A stretch of 64,000 nucleotides of DNA from Phoronis australis. Taxonomy: Eukaryota > Phoronida > Phoronidae. Location of the stretch: assembly GCA_002633005.1 (NCBI GenBank), contig NMRA01000096.1, positions 1 to 64,000 of the forward strand, in the 5' to 3' direction. The stretch's first letter is position 1; every line of letters begins with the position of its first letter. Below the pieces are notes generated by a model that was not told where the DNA came from, searched no databases, and saw nothing but the letters and a program-made list of their open reading frames with translations. The translations under genes and the position numbers were made by a program. Positions 11,986-53,779 of the stretch are shown piece after piece.

Positions 11986-12819
11986 TCGTTTTGTTTTCTT
12001 TCGGCAATTTATAAACACTTCACCCTGACTGTTTACTTGGCGAATCACAACCTGTTGTGTATGTACGTGCGCGTTATGTTGCTAACTTACTACAGTAAAA
12101 GAAAACAGTATTAAATCTCTAACGATTTATTACTTGAAATTGATAAAAGTGTGAAAACGACAGTTATTGTGCATTGAACTTGTATCATATTTCGAAAATA
12201 AATAAATAACAAGAATATTTATACGGCTAAATCACAATCAAGGTCTATATTTGAGAGTTAACTGTGTTACGGTCTAAAATAATTTGTTTGGTCACTTACC
12301 AAATGCCAACTGAATCTCATATGCAAAGAGTTATTTATTTGTGCAAATTAAAAAAGTGAATCATCAAAATCGGACAATGCTTGAGAAATTTATGCATGTT
12401 TTTGTCTATGAATTTCATGCATTTTTAGCGTTACGAGTGGCCATTTTAAAAAATACAATTTCAAACTGTCAACAGTTGAAAAGAAATTCATTTTATTAAG
12501 AAAGCAATTGCTTTGATATGACTGGAAATAACTTGAGTCAGTTTCAGAATCACTTAGACGAAGTTGATCTTAATCATTGAGAAATGGCAGGGTTCATCAT
12601 AAAACAGGCACTCGTTACGAAATTTGTGAATTCTGCGTTTCTAACCCTCACCTACTGTAAAGAAGGTTAAAAACTAAAGTTCACACTCCGTAACAAAAAG
12701 AACTGCAGAATACGTTAGCCTAGGCAACACAGCAAAATGTTTAATATCTAAACAATCAAAAGTTTGTATATTGACTGGGTTCTGCTATGGTGAAAATGGG
12801 CCAAAAAGGCTAACAAAAT

Positions 12820-13470
12820 GTAATGTACGTACCCTCATGTGGAATTCAATAACTCAAATGGTCATTGCAAATGTAATTAGTGCCTTTTAAATAACAACAT
12901 GGTGATTATTATCACCAAAGAAAAATAAATGACTATACAACATTATGTTACCATGTGATGCAGAAACAGTGATGTACTGTACGTACCCCCTTTTGTAGTG
13001 CACGTACCCCCATGTTTACAAATGCCATGACATTAAAATATCACTTGGTAAATGAGCAAGTTTGGTCATAGACAGTTTCCTTCCTTAAAAATGTTTGGTT
13101 AAAAGGGTGTTTATCGCAAATACATTTGTTTTGAGTGAAATATTACCATTTGTGTAGTGTACACACCCCGATATTTTAATTTGAGCCTATCTTCAAAGTA
13201 TGACAATGCTGTGGTTTTTATTTTTTCTCTTTGAATTGATTTAGTAAATCAACTAACTCTCAGTAGGTTCTTTGCAAACCTGACCTGTCATTGAAATGTA
13301 GTGTACGTACCGATGTGAACAAATACCATGAAACAAAAATATTACACAGTAAGTAAGACAGCTTCCTCCATTAAAATGCTAGGTTAAAAGGGTGTTAATT
13401 ACAAATGCATTTGTTTTGAGTGAAATATTAGCATTGTGTAGTGTACATACCCCTATATTTTAACATGTGC
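12820..13470 (+). repeat. Two tandem copies of a roughly 300-bp unit
   Basis: The stretch 13010-13200 and 13310-13490 align through 'aaatgccatgacattaaaatat', 'ggttaaaagggtgtt', 'acatttgttttgagtgaaat', 'tagtgtacacacccc' and 'atattttaa'. A short motif, TAGTGTACGTACCCCC or variants, recurs at 12826, 12977, 13000, 13158, 13301 and 13440. There is no coding capacity. The GTAC-rich box is the best-conserved part. Confidence 0.75.
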
Positions 13471-13489
13471 CTGTTTTCAAAGAATGACA

Positions 13490-14398
13490 GACAGATATAA
13501 ATTATTTAAGTATTAAATTATTTTATGTAGGCTATACTGCTTCGTCCTCATTATCATATTGATTGGATTCTCGGGTCAGTGACCCTCTTTGTTCTACGAT
13601 TATTGGTTTAATTGTACCGCGTGATCTCTTTGTCTCGTCGCAACACTGGGCCATCGTCCACAATTCTCTCCAAATTTCAGTTTTCACTCAATTTCTCTTT
13701 CCCTCCCTCCCACAAACCAATTTTAAGGTCATTAAGTAGTATACTTTAAGAATCTAAAAAGTTCCCAAGGTTTGATTTGCACGTTTTCGAGAAATTTGAC
13801 CTCAAAAATCTTTTTGCAAAATTTGACACAGAAAAAATCCAACAACACTGGACAAAAACTGAATGATAAGCTGATTGGGTTTTGTTCATTTGAAGTTAAT
13901 GAACAAGGAAAGTGATAAATATTATGACATTAGGCGGAAAATTGCTCAAAAAAGGTTAAATTTTAGCAGCGCCTCCTGTTGGCCAGAAAACATACTACTG
14001 TATTCTGAACTCCTGCAAAAAGAACTATAATACTGTTAACCATTTGGAACTTGATAAAGATTTGACATCACAACCTACATGTAAACACCATACATTTCCA
14101 ATTCTTTTGCAACAAATTTTCTGTCATCAATTTCATTAATTGTCATAATTAATTAACGTTATCCCACATTGCAGTTCACTGTCAACTGTCACAGGAAACG
14201 ACACCGAGTAGCATGTCATGAGCATGATAAAATGGCATATTTTCCATTAGGTTGAAAATTTAAAGTTCTTTAACAACATAACATACACTTATTATGTTTC
14301 TTCATCCAGTCCATCATCATTTATATCATCATTATTGTCATCAAAAGTTGTTTTTTGACTGAGACACCGTGTTCACACAGTCTGGACAGTCACACAAC
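13490..14398. other. No gene seen
   Basis: AT-rich sequence with no ORF, tandem repeat or inverted repeat that I could support. Confidence 0.5.
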
Positions 14399-14769
14399 TT
14401 AGAACATGGCATGCCTGACTCCAAACAAGAGCACATTTTTTTTACTACAACCACTTCTTTTACACTTACCATTAACATTTTTCATGGCTTTTTCTGGGGC
14501 TAAAGGCAGAGTCATCCAGTGGAGCATCATACTACCCCGGTCCAAAAGCCACCCATTAGCAACTTGAACTGGAGATGGTACACTGACATGCTGTTGCAAG
14601 GCTCGTTTGTGAATGGCACACTGGTAGTTTTCTCTTTTAGCATGTAGCAGCAAGCAATCATTATAACGAGGCAGACCACAAATTTTAACCTGAATATGTG
14701 GTAGCGTGCTTTATTAAGTGTTGATGACTCGCCGAACAGCTTGCATACAAACGGTTCAATGTCTTCCAT
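14399..14769 (-). pseudogene. Transposon-associated Cys-rich C-terminal fragment, frameshifted
   Basis: Two overlapping minus-strand frames fit one ancestral protein. From 14769 the first reads MEDIEPFVCKLFGESS then LNKARYHIFRLK. After a shift near 14650 the second reads RENYQCAIHKRALQQHVSVP, then HWMTLPLAPE, then CKRSGC. I recall this order (FVC.LYG, N.AR..F, R.NYQ, LQQ...PSP, W, CKC..GC) from the C-terminal part of widely repeated animal proteins linked to mobile elements. The terminal Cys cluster normally continues but is lost here. The family name is uncertain. The frame break argues for a relic rather than an active gene. Confidence 0.5.
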
Positions 14770-16560
14770 GAGTTAACCAGGAAACACAAATTTTGAGCCC
14801 AACTTTAATGGCAAAGACATAGGTAAAAAATATCTCTGCAAGCCTGCACCCTACCGAAAATAAAAAAAAGTTTTAGAAAAACACGAATACCGTTTCATCT
14901 AAACACCTTGTTACAGTAATCCTATTTAACTGAAATAGATACCCGGTAACCAAAATAATCTTCACTTTAGCACACAGTATGGCCAACAACTGAAATTTCA
15001 TTTTGTCTAAGTGCTCCGCAAAAATAAGCATTAAGAGAAATGAGCATCATTACAACCACTGATTGCACTGTGCAGCTGCCTTCAAACAATTTAAAACATA
15101 GAAACATTTTTATCATCCTTAATACAGTAGTTCAGCCTTTGAAAATAGAGGAATGGTCATGTTGGCAATAGTTTTTGTTTGAAATTGAAAAGCGTCTTTT
15201 TTACTGTATAGCTAAAATTTCATTTGACGCTTCCTGTTTTAAATAGCAAATAATTGGAAAATTTCCTTTGCTAAAAACTCCAATTCAAGAATCTTCAAAC
15301 TGTGAGATACTGAAATCTGTGCAGCATTTGAATTTTCAAGATAAATAAATTACAGAACACAGGCAATATTTCCATTTTTATATTTCTCAAATTCCAAACA
15401 CTGCTCATGATTTTACATAAAAGGATTTCAAAATAGGCTTAGAAGTTCATAAAAAGCAGTGCCGATCACTTACATGTAGATAAAAACTACTGCCAGTATA
15501 ATTGAGATTGAGACCACTATTACTACAAATTTATCAAGCAAAATAATTTTTGTTCTGTGACTTAAACTAAAAATTATTTACCACAAATGACACCTTTTCA
15601 AATTAAGAATAGGTAGGCGTATTTACAATTGAATGTTTGGAACTGGGATAGGTTTTCAATTTTTCTTTTGTCTGTGAAGTTCCCCTGTGATGAAATCTGA
15701 TTTGTTGCAAATGGTTCATTGTGGTTGCAATACGGTATATTTCTTTGAGCACTGTTACATGAAAATGTAATTTTCTAGTTGGCTCAACATTATTTCCATC
15801 ATCAGCTTGGTCTTCTTCTTTTTTAAGAGCTCTTTCAATTTTTGTTACATCCGTTCAGTGTCTGTAACACTGCTTGTGATAGAAGCATGCACGCATCAAG
15901 CCTAAAACTCAGGGGCTTGAGTTTTTGAGAATGTGGGCATTTATTACGATTCACGGGTGCTTCAGAGCTACAAATTGTGCTTTCGTCGAATTTTGATAGT
16001 TGCTACCTTTTTAGTGAACTTTTGTCTCATTTTCTACTTTTTCGGAGTTTTTGTTTCTCTGAGGCAAACAATTTTACCCATTTTACCAAATGGAGAATGC
16101 TCGTTCAAGCCCCCGAGCCCCCACCCCTGGATGCGCGCATGACAAGAGCTCTGTTTTTTTCACAAACACTTAAAAACTCCATGCACTCAATGTTGATCCG
16201 TTTGTTTGTAGTAGCCTTACACCAGGTACTATCTGAAAATTCCAGCTCAGAAATTTGAGCAGAAGCTGAAACGTGAATGCAACAAGGGGCAGATATCTTG
16301 CCAGTCTATTGTGAAGTCGCACACTGGTTCAATAATTCATGGTTTCAGCAGAGTCCTAGCTGTCCCAAAACTGTTCTTTGTCAAACACAAAATGATTCAG
16401 GAATGTGCCAAGAATTGTTTCAGTATGATGACACTGTGGCCACTTGATTTGGCTTTCCTCAATTCCTAACTGCTGCCTGCTGGTTTTTGAACCTTGGCCC
16501 TTGGTAATTGCCTATTACTTGCACACCCATCCAAGAATTAATACAATCCAATGTAGTCAG
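14770..16560. other. No gene seen
   Basis: AT-rich sequence with chance ORFs only (for example the overlapping frames at 15933-16258, which have no start context, family motif or splice support). Confidence 0.5.
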
Positions 16561-16569
16561 TTAGCAGTA

Positions 16570-16636
16570 AACAAGCTAGCTAAGCCAGCAGGATAACATA
16601 GATCGCGCGTGCTTTACCACTGCACCACCAGGACTT
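16570..16636 (-). mobile_element. tRNA-like SINE head
   Basis: Read on minus, the segment contains GGTGGTGCAGTGGTAAAGC, an RNA polymerase III A-box of tRNA type, followed by a short spacer and 'TTATCCTGCTGGC'. A related plus-strand head sits at 60293-60350. It does not fold as a complete tRNA, so a tRNA-derived SINE fragment is the best reading. Confidence 0.45.
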
Positions 16637-16639
16637 CAA

Positions 16640-19560
16640 TCGTAATTTGTTACTAAGAGACCTACTTGTTTATGGTCCACAGCGTTTCCGCGCAAAACCT
16701 ACTGCTTTTTGTAATGCTTATTATACTTTTTATGTTTTGTGCAATCAGTATCAGTTCGTAACAAATTTGTTGTATTTAAAATAGTCTTCAATTGCCCAAA
16801 AGACCAAATCCGTTTTTTGTGTTAGCATTAATGACGCGATTGCTTTGGAAATTATGAGTTTCTGAGTGATTCACTAAGGCTTCGATTAAAATTCACATCT
16901 TACCAGCAGCTTCTGTTTTTTCATCGTCACTCAGATTCCATTTTCTTTAAAAAAAGAAGTAAATTTTCTTCATTGCACAGTGAGGCAGACGACGGAAACG
17001 GAGTCGTAGTGCGCAGCGCCACTGCCGGTCGCCTGGGATATCGCGGGAGAGCCTATGCTTAGCCATAGTTCCATTACGATTGCACCGTGTTCCGAATCTG
17101 ACACTTGAAATTAGATCTGAGCCCCTCCCCCCAAACACACTAAAACTGCACACATTTAAATCTTGTTTCAGCTGTATAATGTTAATTACCGGGGTTAATT
17201 AGTAAACTCAACATTTCCCTACGCTCTTGCTGTTTTTATTTTTTATTTGCGGCAGCCAAGGGGGGGGGGGGCGGGCCCCCAGCGCTCCCCTTAAATCCGC
17301 CTATGTTATAAATGAAAATTTGTAATATTTTGACGCCCAGATATTATGCTTCCTATCGCTTTCTAGGCAGCACCTGGCCCGGTGCCTAATGTCAGATTTA
17401 AACTCGAACTCAGACTCGAAAATTTCTACTCGAAATCTGTCTCAGTCGAGTAGAAACGAAATCGCGTGCCTAATGTTCATTTTCGACTCGAAATCGGGTT
17501 TACTCCACAGGCGTTCTCAGCTTCTGATCGTCCCCAATACGTTATATAACACTACAAGGTATGACACTCGGGACTAGAAATTCCACGGGTGCTTCGATTC
17601 CGTCGTCCATATCAAACACACAACTCAATAAATTTACATAAAATAGGGGTTCAACAAACCATGAGAAATTGTTCTTTCATAAAATAAAATTCACGGTGTC
17701 CTCAGTGCTCCAGCGAGTTCGCAAGAAATTCGCTGTCAAAGCACAAAAATGTTCCCAAAAAGCTCAAACACACTTTGCACTTTGTCAGTTAGAGGTCAAG
17801 GGAGGTACGGAAATTAAAAACCCAATCCCGTATTGCGTCGTTTAGAACAGTGCATAAATCGAACTGTCTGAAAGTTCGTTTGAGTCCGATTATCCATTTC
17901 AAAGTTATTATATTTCCAAATATAGCAAAATATGGATATTTCCGTTGGGTTCGTAACATGTTCAAAACCCAGTTAGGAAAACTGTGCTATGTTGCCATGG
18001 TTTTAAATCACATACTCCAGTGGCGGATGGGTTCAGGGGGTTTAACCCCCCCTTGGGCCAGGACCCAAAAATAACAAAAAAAAAACAACAAAAACGTCTC
18101 CAGCAAAACAAAAACCACACCGCTAGTGTGTGTAAACCCCACGTAGGAAAAAATTGAGGATTGACCGCTGAAATCGCAGTTCTATAGCTGATTTCTTTAG
18201 GTAACTAGCTTCTTTACTCTAAGATATGTTTTGATTTGATTAAGGGAAATACTGTGGTGCCGCAACCCTAATATTCAGGCGAATTGACGTGCAACGTTTT
18301 TACCTCTCTGTCATGCCGTGTGATTCTATTACACTCCACACGTTTGTAACTGATGTATAGTAAAGTTGTCTTGCGCAATATCTTACAGTGTACATGAAGA
18401 CGTAATATTTTTGAAAAAAAAATCTTTTTCCGAAGAATTGCTGTTGTGGCGGGCGCCGTGGTCTGGTCGCGAGTCCGTTTGAAGATACACCCTAACAAGT
18501 TATGTCTATACAAAGAATGACCAAGGGGATAGTCACATTGACAAACATGACCGCATTCGGCGCGAACAGTGTACAGTAATACAAATTGCGTTGAGTCTTG
18601 CGGGACTCGTGCGATGTTCAATAGGCCTCCTAAGGAGTCCTAGTTCCGACCTCAACACCTCCCGTCTTTCTACCTGTAATAAGCACACTGCCGTCTTCTA
18701 TACTGGGAATTTCCGCAAAAAGGCCCACCCGATGAAACGCTCATGCCCATGGGCATTTATTTGATGTTAGTACTTCGGGTTTCAAGTGTTCAGACATTTT
18801 GGTCTTTTTGTGATTGCTTGGACTTGTTTATGAGTCAGAGAACTGAGTTTAAAGGTCATGAGTGTAGAACTACGTTCATCCGTAGCCGCCTTGTTAAGGT
18901 AGAATGCAGCAGTGTCACGCTAAAAACAAAAACAAACCCAGTTCACGATTTTATATTTACTAAATTTATTTTAATAACTTAGTCTTGAGCTGAGCAATAT
19001 AGCACCATCTAATCAATACAAGCAGTAACAGCCGAATTTCGCCCAGTTTAGCTGCCAATGTTGAATTCTTAACCGAAGCGCTAAGGGGTTTACAATGCTC
19101 TCACCATCTTGAATTGTTGTCAAATAGCCGGCAACTTGGGCTACAGGGCAATGAGCATGTGCATTATTTTCGAAATTATTTTCAATTCTAATGTTTGCCA
19201 ACCCCGAAAACTCCCTGTGAAGCGTTTTCTTAAGTCACAGGAGGTTTCCCTGTTCTTGTTGATAATGGACATAGATAGAATCCTATCATCATAAGAAATA
19301 GTATGAAACACAATAAATGAGAGTAAAAGCGAGTTTTCGTTTGTTTGCCAGCTAAAAACGGGGCGAAATGCAGTTTTCCATGAGAAACAAGATAGTCTCC
19401 CACACTATGCCCTAGAAAAACACTGGAATGATTTACAGTGGTGATAGTAATTCCAACAGCAATCGGGAATATCCACACAACATTTCAGTTGTTCATTACT
19501 GGCTCCCAAAAATGAGAAAATAGTTAAGAGTCTCACTCCTTACAAAACTTTGATCATTTC
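16640..19560. other. No gene seen; scattered repeat remnants
   Basis: It contains a G12 run at 17260-17271, a TE-end-like GGGGTTTAACCCCCC palindrome near 18038, and a relative of the 5701-6073 element around 18700-18790. Longer frames such as 18268-18621 (minus) carry no recognisable motif. Confidence 0.5.
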
Positions 19561-19561
19561 T

Positions 19562-19621
19562 TCATCAAGTAAGAAGTTAATGGAGATGTGGCATTGGCCA
19601 CGTTAACTTCTTACTTGATGA
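19562..19621. repeat. Perfect 19-bp inverted repeat, hairpin with inner stem
   Basis: TCATCAAGTAAGAAGTTAA (19562-19580) is followed after 22 bases by its exact reverse complement (19603-19621). The loop contains a second palindrome, GTGGC-ATTG-GCCAC. Transcribed from either strand it would form a long, almost continuous hairpin. It lies about 1.25 kb beyond the GCN2 stop codon. Its role is unknown. Confidence 0.9.
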
Positions 19622-20873
19622 TGGAAAACAGAGTTCAGGCAGTTTGTTCTAACTCTAAAAATAACTTTAAAAACTAGATACTCAGCACAGATGGCCAGTA
19701 GTATTCACATTTGTTAGTTCCTGTAAGCACGTTTTGCAATACTATCAAACACACTTTGCCTCTTGAAATCAAAAATATTTCTGAATCCTGAATACTGTTA
19801 CATTGTTGGAGTCTACTGTCCCAAAAATGTGACTCCCAAATTGAGAGGGATAATCTTATAAACAAGCCAAACAATAAAACATAACAATGATAAATCATGA
19901 AAAGTATTGTCAATCAAACCCTGTTGAGGAAGAAGCACTGACAATTTGTTATGTTACAAGTGGCTCGATGGAGAGCGTCACCAATGCCAAGTTTGATGAG
20001 TGACATTACAGTAAACTCCCAGTACCATTTTGCTACAACAAGGTACTGGTCAAGAGGAATACCACAATAACAAAGATCCTTCTATGTAATAGTTATAGAA
20101 CTGATGAACCATCTATGCTTGATCCCATTCCTCACAGATAGCACCCTACATTAATTAAACCACTTAGCATTCAAAACAGGGAGAGTCATTTTCCTACTCA
20201 CTACCAAGTATGCAGCTGTAAGACTATGGAATAAAGGAGGCTAACACAAGTTTATCGCAAAGTCCCATGCAGTGTCATCTTTGAAAACCATTTGCTTCAT
20301 GTTTGTGGTGGAACCCTTTGCTTTTATTTTGAACATATCCAGTTAGCATTCCTAATATACATGATGAGGACCAAATGGGATTCACTGAGTACACTAACGA
20401 AAAGATACATCACCGCAAACATCATTTATTCCCGTTCAGAGTTAGCAATTTCAGCTTGACCAACTAAGAGCCGAGTGGGAGTTTAGTTTTTATTCCAAAA
20501 ACATGGATCAACGTGGTTGGTAAGAAATGGACACCACACAACCATGTGTCGACCCCATTTCAATGCTTATTGCTCATCTAAATATTTAATGACTAGATGT
20601 GACATAGCGTACAAATTACAACTATCTTCTCAGTTCAACTGTGACCCTTGCCATAAAGGTGTTTAGTTCGGATCCCTTAATTGCACCTGAAGAATTCCAT
20701 CTTCCAATAATTTCTAACCTTTTGCAGAAATTATGTACACGTGAATGAACACACAAATATTATCCTCAAGCCAAAACATTTTGAAAGTATTTTTATAAAG
20801 TATGTATTTTCCTCAACTTCCAGGACATTAACTTGAATTGATTGTTAGGGTACATACTCAATCCACATTTTCC
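19622..20873. other. Region downstream of GCN2; no gene seen
   Basis: This stretch should contain the GCN2 3' untranslated region (minus strand). Possible AATAAA signals on minus occur near 20425 (plus TTTATT), but none can be singled out. No coding segment is recognised. Confidence 0.4.
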
Positions 20874-52011
<31,138 letters not shown>

Positions 52012-53425
52012 CTGCAAAGATAAAAGAAGCCAAGAGCTATGAATGACGTAAACAAACCCTGAGCTCAGGCCACTGACTTTACTGAAGACAGAATGATAAA
52101 GACAACCAATTACATTGAACAACTGCAGTCGATTGTCATCATGTTTATCTGTGCGTAATAGAAACTGGACTGATAAGATGACAGGTGAAATTTATACTTG
52201 TAATTTTTACAATATCTCTGGCAGTAGCAAAAGTCATCATCAGATAAAGTGGACAAGAACTAGTCGGGATTCACCAGAGGAAACTGAAAGGGTAGAAGTG
52301 TATCTAGGATATCATTGCACATCCAGGAAATATTAATAATTAAGACGATAAAAATGCCACCATGCACAGCAATTTCCCAGTTACATTTTGAAAAAAGAAA
52401 TGGGGTTAGGGGAAAAACATAGCACTAGTTAAAGACAAGTCTATGTTCCACAGTTGTAGTTGAGATTTATGTCTACAACAAAAAACTGATTAAGATGCTG
52501 AAAGACATGACAAATTGGTTACTGAGGAATGTAAATTAATTTCATGGTACCTAAAATTATGGAAGCGTTGCTACAAGGGATAATTATACTTTTAATGGCT
52601 TCATTTTACTAAATTATATTAAGAGTCTTGTATACAACAGACTAAAATAAAGAGTTGTCACAAATTTTGCTGGTTTAAGCTTTATTAAAAAATCAAAAAT
52701 GAGATGGGAAATACATTTAACCTTTCTATATTTTTTGAAAAGGACATTACGTACACTTCAATTTCATAAAAGAACGTTTCATTTTATTTTACTGCGCTTT
52801 ATCAACAATATTTCGTTGCTCTTACCATTTCTCTACTTTCAGTGTAAAAAATCCAACAGATCTTTTATGAGTAATTCCGAACAAATGAACTGCTAAAATT
52901 ATGAACTACGCAGCTGTGTGTATGAGGAATGTCAAGGTAAATCACTGGGAAGCAATGTTTACAGTGTCATAACTTACATTGCCACTAGCACTGGAAACAC
53001 AGTGAGTGTCTTACCACAATTAAGAGATCTTATGCAACAAGGGATATTATTAGGCAAGATGTCACCAAAACCTGGGGAACGGAAATGAGGCAAGGATGTC
53101 TTCCAATTCCTGTTTACAAGTCAACTAGTACAGGCAGCCAGAGCAAACCAAGAAAATCTGCATGACATGCCCCATTATTACTCAATCAGGCCTGCCAAAG
53201 AAATCAAACGCTATCCTATTACAAGTACAAGGCATCCAGCTCATAATCTTTGAACTTCAACCCAATTTACAACTTTACTTCATTCCACCAAGATGAATTA
53301 ATTGGCTGATATCGGGACCAATCGAAACAAGTAAATGAGTGATTAATGACATGACATCACCAACACAGCTGAGGTAATTGTTATTTATGGCTTACTAACA
53401 TAGATGCAACACTTTCTAAACTTTT
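52012..53425. other. Region between GCN2 and the secreted-protein gene
   Basis: Any immediate upstream GCN2 exon would lie on the minus strand here, but none with RWD or pseudokinase character is visible. One phase-compatible minus segment (about 53085-53022) has acceptor and donor signals but no family resemblance. Confidence 0.4.
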
Positions 53426-53700
53426 TGACATCAGCAATATCTATTATTGAATCTCCGCCTGTCAATAACTTCACCAGATTGACCAATGATAGGTCACAAC
53501 ACCAACAGGATCAGGGGGAAGGACGTTTTGAGGGAATTTCCTCAGTGAATAGAAAGAAAAACTATGTATTGGCTATGCTTACCACAGGACTACAGGAAAA
53601 TGGGACCATCGGGGGAATTAGGGCTTAGAACTAAGCAGTGCAGAGGTGTACAGCATGTATATAACATGGATCAACCACTTGCTGCTTCATTCATTCAAAC
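53426..53700 (+). promoter_or_regulatory. Predicted inducible core promoter of the secreted helical protein gene
   Basis: TATATAA (53658-53664) is followed about 30 bases on by TTCATTC, an initiator-like motif near 53688-53695, and the start codon is at 53755. GGGAATTTCC, a consensus NF-kappaB site, is at 53532-53541. TGACATCA, an AP-1/CRE-like octamer, is at 53426-53433 and also at 53352-53359. A CCAAT lies near 53483. The arrangement is what an immune-inducible gene would show. The same 10-mer also occurs at about 18705 without a gene, so the motif alone is not proof. Confidence 0.5.
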
Positions 53701-53754
53701 CTTGCAAAGGCATCAAGAGAAGACCAGTGCAAGAGACAGACATACAAGAACAAG

Positions 53755-53779
53755 ATGAAGACCACCACCATCAACACAA
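53755..53779 (+). CDS. Secreted protein exon 1: start codon
   Basis: ATGAAGACCACCACCATCAA then CACAA|GTAAGT encodes MKTTTINT plus one base. The start context is CAAGATGA. The first exon supplies the N-terminal region of the signal peptide, and its phase-1 donor joins exactly to exon 2, completing an Asn codon. Confidence 0.75.

Noticed and set aside
16947-17153. Arg-rich 68-codon minus ORF
   Set aside because: It has no start context or family motif. GC-rich composition near a repeat remnant explains the Arg content.
18268-18621. 117-codon minus ORF with several Cys and His residues
   Set aside because: It has no signal peptide, recognisable motif or splice support, and the flanks contain repeat remnants.
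53022-53085. Minus segment with acceptor and donor, phase-compatible as an exon before 52011
   Set aside because: The translation (FGDILPNNIPCCIRSLNC) has no resemblance to GCN2 linker or pseudokinase sequence. Splice-like signals at this density occur by chance.
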